From Erysipelotrichaceae bacterium (GTDB lineage Bacteria > Bacillota_I > Bacilli_A > Erysipelotrichales > Erysipelotrichaceae): a stretch of 37,743 bases of DNA. Numbering within the stretch: position 1 is the stretch's first letter; each line of letters opens with the position of its first letter. The DNA lies in assembly GCA_003520745.1 (NCBI GenBank), contig DOUE01000025.1:41607-79349 (forward strand). The letters run 5' to 3'. The notes below the pieces were generated by a model. The model was not told the DNA's origin. It did not search any database and was given only the letters and a program-made list of their open reading frames with translations. The position numbers and the translations under genes were made by a program. Below, in pieces: positions 7,639 to 15,584 of this stretch.

Positions 7639-8364
7639 TTAAAGTTCCTTTGCCGCTTCCTTGTCGAGGACGACGACGACATGCGGGTGTTTCTGCAGGA
7701 TGCTGCAGGGCACCGCCTCGCTGATCGGTCCTTCGATCATGCCGGCGATCGCCTTGGCCTTCTTCTCGCCCGTCGCGATCAATAAAATCTTCTTGGCTCT
7801 CAGGATATCCTGGATCCCCATCGTCATCGCCTGGGTCGGCACGTCGTCAAGACTGGCGAAGAACCGGGCGTTGTCGATGCGGGTCTGTTCTTTCAAATCG
7901 ACGATATGGGTCCCCATGTCGAAGGACGTCCCCGGCTCGTTGAAGCCGATGTGACCGTTGGATCCGATCCCCAACAGTTGGATGTCCTGGGGATGTTTTT
8001 GTAATTCAAGTTCATACGCATCCGCATACGCCTTCAGATCGTTGGAAATCCCGACCGGCATATGGATGTTTTCATGCGGGATGTCCACATGGGCGAAGAA
8101 GTTTTGGAACATGAACGTGTAATAGCTTTGTTCGTGCTCTTGGGGGATCCCGACATATTCATCGAGGTTGTAGGTCGTGATGGTTTTGTAGCTGGTGCGG
8201 TTGACTTTAAAGTCGTCGACCAATTTCTTGTATAGCCCGACCGGCGAAGATCCCGTGGCCAAACCCAACACCGCTCGGGGGTTGGATACCACCACTTCCT
8301 TCATCACTTCGAAGGCTTTTTCGCTGACTTGGTCGTAGGTATCGAATACATGGATTTCAAACAT
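7639..8364 (-). CDS. nagB: Glucosamine-6-phosphate deaminase
   Basis: This enzyme converts glucosamine-6-phosphate to fructose-6-phosphate and ammonia, the last step bringing GlcNAc into glycolysis. The protein is 241 residues, a normal NagB length. Visible family motifs are GLATGSSPVGLY (phosphate loop), YNLDEYVG (catalytic Asp), and GIGSNGHIGFNEPG (catalytic His region). The start at ATG 8364 was chosen for AAAGGAG upstream and the typical MFEIHVFDTYD start; the frame extends upstream to 8658 only as an overlap with the epimerase gene. It sits between an epimerase and a HAD phosphatase, in one operon with nagA. Confidence 0.95.
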   Translation of the reverse strand: MFEIHVFDTYDQVSEKAFEVMKEVVVSNPRAVLGLATGSSPVGLYKKLVDDFKVNRTSYKTITTYNLDEYVGIPQEHEQSYYTFMFQNFFAHVDIPHENIHMPVGISNDLKAYADAYELELQKHPQDIQLLGIGSNGHIGFNEPGTSFDMGTHIVDLKEQTRIDNARFFASLDDVPTQAMTMGIQDILRAKKILLIATGEKKAKAIAGMIEGPISEAVPCSILQKHPHVVVVLDKEAAKEL

Positions 8365-8380
8365 GGTCTTTCTCCTTTTA

Positions 8381-9184
8381 TCAGTTGATTTCGATGAAAT
8401 AGGATGTCTTATAGGTTTTATGGGGGGGTAGGACGATCGTCCCTTCCCGTTGGTAGAAATCGGTGGTCGCTTCACCATGGTCGGTATGTCCGTGCCAAGG
8501 TTCGATGCAGAGGTATTTCGCGCCGGGTTTTTTCCAGAAGGCAAGCCAACGATACCCGACGCAACCGACGCGGATTTTTTTATCGCCGCGGACCAATTCC
8601 ACGTAAGGCGATGCCGGATACTCGATGAGTAAGGTCGGCGTGGTCGCGAAGAACGCATCGTTCATCGCGACGAGGTGTTGGTTCGAAGCGACGGTTGCGT
8701 TCTGTTCTTTACACGGAAAGGAAACGATGGCGCTGTCCGCATCGTCCAGCGCGAAGGCGGGATGCAGACCGAACGAAAACGGCATCGCTTTATCGTCGTG
8801 GTTGATGATTTCATAATCGATCAACACTTTGTTTTTGATCAAGGTGTATTTGACGTCGAGTTCGAAATGGAAGGGATATTGCGACATCGTCGCTTCCGAG
8901 TCTTTCAAGCGGAGCGAGATCGAATCCGATGTCGCCGCGGTGAACTCGAATTCGCTGTGACGCGCGAACCCATGGTTCCCCATTTCAAAGATCCGATCGA
9001 AAAGATGGATCTTCTTATCGAAGGTCGACCCGATGATCGGGAAAAGGATGGGGTTGCGTCCTGCCCAAAAGGCGGGGTCGCCCTGCCATAGGATTTCTTT
9101 CGAATCCCCTTTAACGACCAGTGAATGCATTTCGGCGGCATAGGCCGAAACGACCAGAGTCAAGTGTTCGTTTTCAATTTTCAT
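8381..9184 (-). CDS. Aldose 1-epimerase family protein (LacX-like)
   Basis: This is a 267-residue beta-sandwich mutarotase-like protein. Landmarks are the substrate-facing RNPILFPIIGS segment (about 44-54), the HGFAR motif with the catalytic His, the FGLHPAF motif with the second His, and LCIEPWHG with the acidic residue. It belongs to the LacX/YeaD branch of hexose(-6-phosphate) epimerases rather than classic GalM. It overlaps the upstream lipid kinase gene by 11 bases and lies 16 bases before nagB, so it is in the same transcript. The exact sugar is unknown. Confidence 0.88.
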   Translation of the reverse strand: MKIENEHLTLVVSAYAAEMHSLVVKGDSKEILWQGDPAFWAGRNPILFPIIGSTFDKKIHLFDRIFEMGNHGFARHSEFEFTAATSDSISLRLKDSEATMSQYPFHFELDVKYTLIKNKVLIDYEIINHDDKAMPFSFGLHPAFALDDADSAIVSFPCKEQNATVASNQHLVAMNDAFFATTPTLLIEYPASPYVELVRGDKKIRVGCVGYRWLAFWKKPGAKYLCIEPWHGHTDHGEATTDFYQREGTIVLPPHKTYKTSYFIEIN

Positions 9185-10091
9185 TCGGATAATTCCCGTC
9201 CAAGGTGCTGGATTGCGGCACGCGAAGGAACAAGCCGCCCTTCACCATTTCGAAGTCGAAACGGTCGCCGCGCATCGGTTCGCCGTCGAAGGCGATATCC
9301 ACATCCCCTTCGCTCTTAAGCACGAAACGCTCGGCTTTGAAGAAATGCGCCTGTTTTTCATTGATGTGCTTCCCGGTCATGTATTTGGGAAGCAGACGCA
9401 ACACGGTCAACCAGTTGCACTCGTCGATGACGCAAATGTCGAAATGTCCGTCCTGGATGTCGGCCATCGGGGTCGGTTGGAATCCGCCGCCGTACCAGCG
9501 TCCGTTATTGATGACGATCAAGACCGCACGGAACTTATGGGTTCCATCGGGCAATTCCAAGGTCAGGTTATACGCCCGCAGTTCAGATAACGTGATGAAT
9601 ACGCTGACCAGGTAAACCAAGGTGCTGGGGATCGGGAGTTTTTTGCCGATCCGCGTCGCGGTGTTGTTGATCTGGGCATCGAAGCCCATGGAAGACGTAT
9701 TGATGACCCTTTTCCCGTTGATGAGTCCGTGGTCGACGTGGACGTCGCGTCCTTCGATCGTATCGGCGAGCACTTTCGCCATGTCTTTCCCCTGCGCCCC
9801 CGCCATACGGAAGAAATCATTACCGGTCCCACCCGGGATGACAGCCATGCGGACCCCTTCGTTGAGTCCGTTCAGCACTTCGAATGCGGTTCCATCCCCG
9901 CCGACCGAATAGACGACGACATCGTCTTCGGCGTGATAGCGGGAAGTGAATTCGATGGCGGAACCATGTGCCGGCGTTTCGAGGATTTCGTACTCGCCGG
10001 GATGGGATGCGAAGTAGGCGTGGATGAGGGGGACGATTTTTTTCGTTTTCCCTTTACCGGATACGGGGTTTACGATAAAGACATGTTTCAT
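9174..10091 (-). CDS. Diacylglycerol/lipid kinase family protein (DagK/YegS type)
   Basis: This is a 305-residue soluble lipid kinase of the DAGK catalytic family. The N-terminus FIVNPVSGKGK binds nucleotide, GGDGT is at residues 64-68 and IPGGTGNDFFR at 85-95. In Gram-positive bacteria DgkB-type enzymes rephosphorylate diacylglycerol released during lipoteichoic acid synthesis; other family members use different lipids. The start ATG 10091 has AAGGAG upstream, 21 nt after the preceding HAD gene. Its position inside an amino-sugar operon is unusual and could link membrane-glycolipid recycling with GlcNAc use, which is inference. Confidence 0.9.
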   Translation of the reverse strand: MKHVFIVNPVSGKGKTKKIVPLIHAYFASHPGEYEILETPAHGSAIEFTSRYHAEDDVVVYSVGGDGTAFEVLNGLNEGVRMAVIPGGTGNDFFRMAGAQGKDMAKVLADTIEGRDVHVDHGLINGKRVINTSSMGFDAQINNTATRIGKKLPIPSTLVYLVSVFITLSELRAYNLTLELPDGTHKFRAVLIVINNGRWYGGGFQPTPMADIQDGHFDICVIDECNWLTVLRLLPKYMTGKHINEKQAHFFKAERFVLKSEGDVDIAFDGEPMRGDRFDFEMVKGGLFLRVPQSSTLDGNYPNEN

Positions 10092-10112
10092 GGGTCGCTC
10101 CTTGGGGTCGGG

Positions 10113-10895
10113 CTAGTCGAGAAGACCAAGTTCCTTGACGCAGTGATATAGCCCGTCATCTTCAATTCTACCACAAATTTTGTCCGCCGCGGCTCTGACT
10201 TCTTCACGCGCATTGCCCATCGCGACACCGATTCCGGCGGCTTGAAGCATGGTGATGTCGTTGACCCCGTCACCGAAGGCCAAGGATGAAGATACCGGGA
10301 TTTTCCATCGTTCGCATTGTTCGATCAAGGCGGTTCCTTTATTGATTCCAAGCGGTGTGATCTCGACGGTACGGACCATTTTCGTCGGGTGCGAGCGCTT
10401 TAGCAGCCCGCTCAGTTCTTCTTTTTGCGCATCGTCGCAAAAGACGATCATCCCGACGGACGGGTCGTTGTCCCATTTCTTGATCGTCGGGATCGTGCGG
10501 TAGAGATAATGGAAGATCTCGTTGTGTTGGTCGGAGGTGCGCTCGTCGAAGTACCCTTCCGTACCGGTCGAATAACGCACGACCAGATCGTGTTTACGGG
10601 CATAGTCGATCGCGATCTTCACATCCCCCGGGTCGATGGTATGGACGGTGCGGACGCCGTTTTCGATCAAGACCGAACCGGCGGACCAAAGAAGCGCGTC
10701 CATCATTCCGATGAAATCGGATGGAAGATGGATCGTTTCTTCGGGGGTGCGGCTGCTGAGTAGGCAAAGCTTGATTCCGTTGTGTTTCAAGCGGTTCAAC
10801 GCAAGATAGGTCGTGGCGGGGACTTCGTAGCGATCATGGCGGAAGGTCGTTCCATCCACATCGACGAAAACCGCCCGGATCTCGGACGGTTCCAT
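10113..10895 (-). CDS. Cof-type HAD-IIB family phosphatase, second copy
   Basis: This is a 260-residue HAD hydrolase with motif I DVDGTTF (residues 12-18) and a C-terminal motif GDGVNDITML. The cap between them is of the IIB type. It begins one base after the nagA stop and ends 21 bases before the lipid kinase gene. It is not a close copy of the HAD phosphatase at 6766-7638, so the operon carries two distinct phosphatases. Substrate unknown, with sugar phosphates the family default. Confidence 0.87.
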   Translation of the reverse strand: MEPSEIRAVFVDVDGTTFRHDRYEVPATTYLALNRLKHNGIKLCLLSSRTPEETIHLPSDFIGMMDALLWSAGSVLIENGVRTVHTIDPGDVKIAIDYARKHDLVVRYSTGTEGYFDERTSDQHNEIFHYLYRTIPTIKKWDNDPSVGMIVFCDDAQKEELSGLLKRSHPTKMVRTVEITPLGINKGTALIEQCERWKIPVSSSLAFGDGVNDITMLQAAGIGVAMGNAREEVRAAADKICGRIEDDGLYHCVKELGLLD

Positions 10896-10896
10896 A

Positions 10897-12051
10897 TTAC
10901 CCTTGAAACGCTTTCTTCAATTGGGCTTGTCCGCGGACGAACGTTTCCAACACATCGTAGTTATCGGCGAGTACGACCAGGTCGGCATCGTATCCGGCGA
11001 CGATCTTCCCTTTTTGATCATCCACACGCAAGGCGCGCGCCGGGTTGATTGTGCAGGCGTTGATCGCCGCATCCAGCGGCACGTAGGCTTTTTCGATGAG
11101 GTTTTGTAAACCGCGATTGAAGCGCAGCGTACTGCCGGCTAAAGTGTTGGTCCCATAGAGGTACGCCGACCCGTTGGTTTTGATTTCGATCTGATGGCCG
11201 CCCAGGAAATATTCCCCCGGACCATGGCCTTTCATGCAGAGCGAATCGGTGATCATGAGCACATGGTCCTTCCCTTTCGCCGTCATGAAGTTATTGATGG
11301 CCGGCCAGACCACATGGTTTCCGTCCGGGATGATTTCGCCATAGACTTCACGCACCCGCAAGGCCGCTCCGACCAGACCGGGTTCGCGGTGGTTGAATGC
11401 CGACATCCCGTTGAAGACGTGGGTCATGCTAGTGGCCCCGTTGGCGATGCCCATCAGGGCTTCGTCATAGGTCGCGCCGCTATGTCCGATCGAGATCGTG
11501 ACCCCGTGTTGCGACGCGTAATGGGTCAATTCGAAGCCCGGGTCGGTCTCGGTGGACATCGTCATGTATTTAATCAGACCTTTGGCCGCTTTTTGGTACC
11601 GTTTGAACTGTTCGACATCCGGATTGACGATGAATTCGGGCGGTTGCGCGCCTTTGAATTTCATATTCAGATACGGCCCTTCGAAATGGACGCCCAGGAT
11701 TTCAGCCCCCGTGTAGCCCTCTTCGACGACCTTCGCGACATTCTTCAGCGCCTTGGTCAAGACGTCTTCCCCTTGGGTGACCGTCGTGGGTAGAAAGGAC
11801 GTGATCCCTTCTTCCGTGATGCCTTTGGCGAACAGACGCAAGCCTTCTTCGGTGGCGTCGTTGGTGTCGAATCCGAACGCGCCGTGCGTATGCACGTCGA
11901 TCATCCCGGGGATGATCCGCGCATCGCCGACATCCAGGTCCGCCCCTCCTTCAAGATACGGAGATATGCTTTTGATTTTTGTACCTTCGATCTCGATCAT
12001 CGCGGGAATGAACTGACCTGCGATCCAGATTCGTTTGCTTTGGATTTTCAT
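10897..12051 (-). CDS. nagA: N-acetylglucosamine-6-phosphate deacetylase
   Basis: This enzyme hydrolyses GlcNAc-6-phosphate to glucosamine-6-phosphate and acetate, feeding NagB. The protein is 384 residues with an amidohydrolase fold: metal-binding IDVHTHGAFGFDT (His54, His56), GVHFEGPYLN with the metal-bridging Glu, a further metal His in IGHSGAT, and THVFNGM. The start at ATG 12051 is supported by GAGGAGGG six bases upstream and a promoter close by; the frame extends to 12099 but would begin inside the -35 box. It is the first gene of the amino-sugar operon. No amino-sugar transporter lies in the window. Confidence 0.95.
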   Translation of the reverse strand: MKIQSKRIWIAGQFIPAMIEIEGTKIKSISPYLEGGADLDVGDARIIPGMIDVHTHGAFGFDTNDATEEGLRLFAKGITEEGITSFLPTTVTQGEDVLTKALKNVAKVVEEGYTGAEILGVHFEGPYLNMKFKGAQPPEFIVNPDVEQFKRYQKAAKGLIKYMTMSTETDPGFELTHYASQHGVTISIGHSGATYDEALMGIANGATSMTHVFNGMSAFNHREPGLVGAALRVREVYGEIIPDGNHVVWPAINNFMTAKGKDHVLMITDSLCMKGHGPGEYFLGGHQIEIKTNGSAYLYGTNTLAGSTLRFNRGLQNLIEKAYVPLDAAINACTINPARALRVDDQKGKIVAGYDADLVVLADNYDVLETFVRGQAQLKKAFQG

Positions 12052-12070
12052 TGTATCCCTCCTCGCCATT

Positions 12071-12099
12071 ATTCTACCTTTTCTCGCATTGAATATCAA
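12071..12099 (-). promoter_or_regulatory. Promoter of the nagA operon
   Basis: On the minus strand, -35 TTGATA (12094-12099), a 17-nt spacer and -10 TAGAAT (12071-12076) lie close to the start codon, giving a very short leader of roughly 15-20 nt. Confidence 0.7.
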
Positions 12100-12141
12100 A
12101 CAATATGGATAGTTTTTGGATATTTTATGCGAAAAGAGATA

Positions 12142-12174
12142 GAAAAAAGGAAATCACTTCGAATATGATTTCCT
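12142..12174 (-). terminator. Terminator of the YgiQ-family gene, overlapping its last codons
   Basis: Arms AGGAAATCA (12166-12174 on the minus strand) and TGATTTCCT (12148-12156) form a nine-base stem followed by a T run. The first arm encodes the final Arg-Lys-Ser region and the second begins with the TGA stop codon itself. Confidence 0.85.
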
Positions 12175-14010
12175 GGGGTTCTTGGGTTCACCCGGTTTTT
12201 TAAAGGCCGTGTTCTTGCGTAGTTCCGATTCCTTCAGAGGTTTGATCAGACAATGTTTATCGAAGCCGACCAGATCCAACCGACCCGCGACCTTCAAGGC
12301 TTCAAAGACCAGGCGTTGGTTCTGCGGATAGGTGAATTGCATCAACACCCGCTGATACGTCTTATCCTTGGCCGTCTTGGCGACATAGATGGGTTTTTTG
12401 GTGAAGGGGTCTTTTTCGGTGTAATACATGCAGGTGCTGATCGTAAAGGGGGTCGGATAGAAATCCTGCACCTGCTGGGGCGTGTGCCCGATCTTCTTTA
12501 GGTAAAGCGCCAGTTCGATCGCCGCGTTGAGGTCGCTCCCCGGATGGGAACTCATCAAATACGGAACCAGATATTGATTCTTACCGAACTGCTTGTTTTT
12601 CTCTTCATACTTCTTCACGAACGCTTCATAGAGTTGCCGACGCGGTTTCCCCATCGCATCCAGCACCTTGTCGTTGATGTGCTCCGGCGCGACTTTAAGC
12701 TGGCCGGAAATATGGTGTTGGACCAATTCGTCGAAGAACGCGTCGTTCTTATCGTACATGAGGTAATCGTAGCGGATCCCGGAACGGATGAACACTTTCT
12801 TCACTTTCGGGAGCGCACGCAATTCGCGCAAAACCGATAGGTACTCTTCATGGGTTACGTTCAGGTTGGCGCAGGCTTTGGGATGCAGGCATTCTTTATG
12901 CAGACAGACACCGTGTTCCAGTTGTTTCTCACAGGAAGGTTGGTGGAAATTGGCGGTCGGACCGCCCACGTCGTGGATGTATCCTTTGAAATCCTTCATT
13001 TCCGTGATTTTTTTGGCTTCTTCGACCAAAGATTCCTTACTACGCGAAGTGATGACCCGTCCTTGATGGGCGGTCAAAGCGCAGAAGGTACAGGACCCGA
13101 AACAGCCGCGGTTACTCATCAGGGAGAACTGGATTTCCTCCACGGCCGGGATGTAGGTATAGCTCGGATGGAATTTACGGGCGAACGGCAGACTATAGAC
13201 CCAATCCATCTCCGAGCGTTTCAAGGGGAACGCCGGCGGGTTCTGGACGACTTTCCACGCCCCGTAGTCTTCAAGCAAGGGTTTGGCAAGGATCGCGTCC
13301 ATGTTTTTGTATTGGATCGCGAAACTATCCGAATACTTGTCTTTATCCTTTTTGACTTCGTTATAACCCGGGAGAGTGATCGCATCGTCGGGGAACGGTC
13401 CTTCTTTACTCTTATAGACCGTGCCGCGGATGTAGGTGATGTCCTTGACCGCTAACCCGCTGCGCAAGGCTTCCGCGATTTCGACGATCGTGTTCTCGGC
13501 CATCCCGTAGACCAACAGGTCTGCGCCGGCGTCGATCAGAATGGATGCGCGCACTTTGTCGTCCCAATAGTCATAGTGGGACAAACGACGCAGGCTCGCT
13601 TCGATCCCGCCCAGGATGATCGGAGAATCGGGATACAAACGGCGCAGGTTTTGCGAATAGACGATGGTGGCGCGGTCGGGACGTTTCCCCATCTCGCCTT
13701 TATCGGTATAGTTGTCCTTATCGCGGCGTTTACGGCTGACGGTATAATGGTTCACCATCGAATCGATGTTGCCGGCCGTCACCAAAAAACCCAAGGTCGG
13801 CCTGGGGAAACGGGTGAAGTCGACGTCGCTCTTCCAATCCGGTTGCGCCAGAATGGCGACCTTGAAATTCATCGCTTCCAGGACACGGCCGATGATCGCC
13901 GTTCCGAAGGAAGGATGGTCGACATAGGCGTCGCCGCTGACCAAGACGAAATCCGGGGCTTCCCAGCCTCGTTCATTCAGATCTTCAACACTGATCGGTA
14001 GAAATTCCAT
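12154..14010 (-). CDS. YgiQ family radical SAM protein
   Basis: This is a large (618-residue) radical SAM protein of the YgiQ/UPF0313 family. It has a cobalamin-binding-like N-terminal region (about 1-200: LVSGDAYVDHPSFG, LGGIEASLRRL) followed by the radical SAM core. The cluster motif RGCFGSCTFC carries Cys303, Cys307 and Cys310. Further Cys residues near 360-380 (CEKQLEHGVCLHKECLHPKA) are typical of the family. The biochemical role of YgiQ proteins is not established. The start ATG 14010 has GGAGG upstream and lies just after the pduL terminator, so some expression may be readthrough. Confidence 0.92.
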   Translation of the reverse strand: MEFLPISVEDLNERGWEAPDFVLVSGDAYVDHPSFGTAIIGRVLEAMNFKVAILAQPDWKSDVDFTRFPRPTLGFLVTAGNIDSMVNHYTVSRKRRDKDNYTDKGEMGKRPDRATIVYSQNLRRLYPDSPIILGGIEASLRRLSHYDYWDDKVRASILIDAGADLLVYGMAENTIVEIAEALRSGLAVKDITYIRGTVYKSKEGPFPDDAITLPGYNEVKKDKDKYSDSFAIQYKNMDAILAKPLLEDYGAWKVVQNPPAFPLKRSEMDWVYSLPFARKFHPSYTYIPAVEEIQFSLMSNRGCFGSCTFCALTAHQGRVITSRSKESLVEEAKKITEMKDFKGYIHDVGGPTANFHQPSCEKQLEHGVCLHKECLHPKACANLNVTHEEYLSVLRELRALPKVKKVFIRSGIRYDYLMYDKNDAFFDELVQHHISGQLKVAPEHINDKVLDAMGKPRRQLYEAFVKKYEEKNKQFGKNQYLVPYLMSSHPGSDLNAAIELALYLKKIGHTPQQVQDFYPTPFTISTCMYYTEKDPFTKKPIYVAKTAKDKTYQRVLMQFTYPQNQRLVFEALKVAGRLDLVGFDKHCLIKPLKESELRKNTAFKKPGEPKNPRKSYSK

Positions 14011-14022
14011 GGGGTACCTCCG

Positions 14023-14047
14023 AGAAAAAAGCCGTGGAAACGGCTTC
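14023..14047 (-). terminator. Terminator of pduL
   Basis: The hairpin AAGCCGT-TTCC-ACGGCTT with a T6 tail on the minus strand lies 7 nt after the pduL stop and upstream of the YgiQ-family start. Confidence 0.88.
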
Positions 14048-14052
14048 GATGA

Positions 14053-14631
14053 TTATGCTAAGACTTCTCCAAGCGCACTGCCGCTGATTCCGGCCGCATT
14101 GGCTTCATCGGTGTCGATGTGCATGGCCGGCGCGAACTGGTCGCTGACACGGATGACCACATCCCCGAACGTCGTCGAACGATCTTCGGTAACGACTTTG
14201 ACGCTGACGATCTGCTTATCGTTGACATTGTAATAAGCGGCGTTTTCGGGGGTAAAGTGGATATGGCGTTTGGCGGCGATGACGCCTTCGCTCAACTCGA
14301 CTTGACCCTTAGGACCGACCAAGACACAGCCTTTGGTTCCCGCGATCAACCCGGATTCACGGATGATCGCCTGGACGCCCATCGAACGGGCGTCGGTCAG
14401 GGAGACTTCGACTTGGGATGCCTTACGGACGGGTCCCAAAATCGTGACGTTCTTGATCGTCCCTTTCGGACCGACCAGATCGACTTTTTCTTCGGCGGCA
14501 TATTGCCCCGGTTGCGATAACATTTTTTTAGGCGTCAAGGCGTGCCCTTGCCCGAACAGGGTTTCAAGGTCGGCCTGGGTGACATGGACGTGGCGGGCGG
14601 AGACTTCCACCAATACTTTTTCTTTTTCCAT
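14053..14631 (-). CDS. pduL: Phosphate acyltransferase, PduL type (phosphotransacetylase/propanoyltransferase)
   Basis: This enzyme interconverts acyl-CoA and acyl-phosphate (acetyl or propionyl), allowing ATP formation with an acetate/propionate kinase. The protein is 192 residues with the duplicated PduL barrel: VEVSARHVHVT near residue 9 and AAKRHIHFTP near 125 supply the zinc-binding histidines, with VLVGPKGQVEL between. The ATG at 14631 follows a GAGG site and a consensus promoter. It has no targeting extension, and no microcompartment shell genes are nearby, so it is probably a housekeeping Pta substitute. No kinase gene is in the window. Confidence 0.93.
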   Translation of the reverse strand: MEKEKVLVEVSARHVHVTQADLETLFGQGHALTPKKMLSQPGQYAAEEKVDLVGPKGTIKNVTILGPVRKASQVEVSLTDARSMGVQAIIRESGLIAGTKGCVLVGPKGQVELSEGVIAAKRHIHFTPENAAYYNVNDKQIVSVKVVTEDRSTTFGDVVIRVSDQFAPAMHIDTDEANAAGISGSALGEVLA

Positions 14632-14655
14632 AGTGTACCTCGTTTCAACGCCTCT

Positions 14656-14684
14656 ATTATAGAGAAGCTTGGGCCAATACGCAA
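14656..14684 (-). promoter_or_regulatory. Promoter of pduL
   Basis: -35 TTGCGT (14679-14684), a 17-nt spacer and a perfect -10 TATAAT (14656-14661) are seen on the minus strand, about 25 nt before the start codon. Confidence 0.75.
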
Positions 14685-14798
14685 GTTGGATGCGGATTTT
14701 CACAACTCAAACGCGAAAAAGGAGGGTTGAGAGGATGAATCGGTGGAAGAGGAATGGAAATCGGCGTAAAATGGAGACAAAAGAATGGGGTGCGGAAG

Positions 14799-15530
14799 AT
14801 GAAATGGTTGGATCGTTGGTTTCGTAAAATCGAGGAAGAAGAGAAACCCGTCTTGTATTGCGTGCATGGCTTCGGGGTTCGTCGGACGGTCGAATTCGCC
14901 CGTCTGGTCGACTATTTCCAACCCTTGGGCTATACGGTCGTGACACCGGAGTTGTTCGATCAAACCGATGAAACGGATGTCGATGCTTCGCGTTGGATCA
15001 AACGCGCCGAGAGGGGCTTGGTCGGACTGCTCGATCAAAAGAAAACGGTCTGGCTCTTGGGATATTCGATGGGCGGGGTTATCGCGTCGAAACTGGCGTC
15101 GCTTTATCCGGTCGAGCGCTTGGTGTTGCTTGCCCCGGCGTTTGACTATCTCAGCATCAAGGTCGTCATGGATAAGGTCGAGGGCGTGGCGCGGGCCATC
15201 ATACGGCAACCCGAGAAAAACAAATCGGAGTTTCCTCCGTTTCCCGAATCCTTCAGCAACGTGTTCCGCGACGTGGTCGCGCTATGCAAAGAATCGATTT
15301 CACAGGTACTTTGTCCCATCTTGATCCTGCATGGCTCCAGCGACCAAACCATCCCGGTGCGAAGCAGTGAATGGGCGTATGCGAGAATCAACCACCAGGA
15401 TAAGCTCCTGTTGATCATCGAAGGAGCCCCGCATCGGATGTTGGATGAAGCGGGCTTGAATCAGGACATCCTGAAAATCATCCATGACTTTTTTAAAAAG
15501 GAAATCATAAAGGAAAGCACCCGGCGGTAA
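14799..15530 (+). CDS. Alpha/beta hydrolase
   Basis: This is a 243-residue serine hydrolase on the plus strand. The oxyanion strand is LYCVHGFG (19-26), the nucleophile elbow G-Y-S-M-G-G puts Ser90 at the centre, a later LHGSSDQTIPV offers the acid Asp, and GAPHRM the His. It looks like a carboxylesterase/monoacylglycerol-lipase-type enzyme; the substrate is unknown. The ATG at 14799 (MKWLDRWFRK) was preferred, but its ribosome site is weak and an in-frame ATG at 14754 is possible. The last codons and stop lie inside the terminator hairpin. Confidence 0.85.
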   Translation: MKWLDRWFRKIEEEEKPVLYCVHGFGVRRTVEFARLVDYFQPLGYTVVTPELFDQTDETDVDASRWIKRAERGLVGLLDQKKTVWLLGYSMGGVIASKLASLYPVERLVLLAPAFDYLSIKVVMDKVEGVARAIIRQPEKNKSEFPPFPESFSNVFRDVVALCKESISQVLCPILILHGSSDQTIPVRSSEWAYARINHQDKLLLIIEGAPHRMLDEAGLNQDILKIIHDFFKKEIIKESTRR

Positions 15531-15546
15531 CGGGTGCTTTCGAATT
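15513..15546 (+). terminator. Bidirectional terminator between hydrolase and opp operon
   Basis: The stem GAAAGCACCCG / CGGGTGCTTTC (15513-15523 and 15531-15541) has the hydrolase stop codon TAA (15528-15530) in its loop. It is followed by a short AT-rich tail and could also end the converging opp transcript. Confidence 0.75.
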
Positions 15547-15584
15547 TAGCCTACCGATCCCGAGTTTTCGTTAGGAGGACGAAA

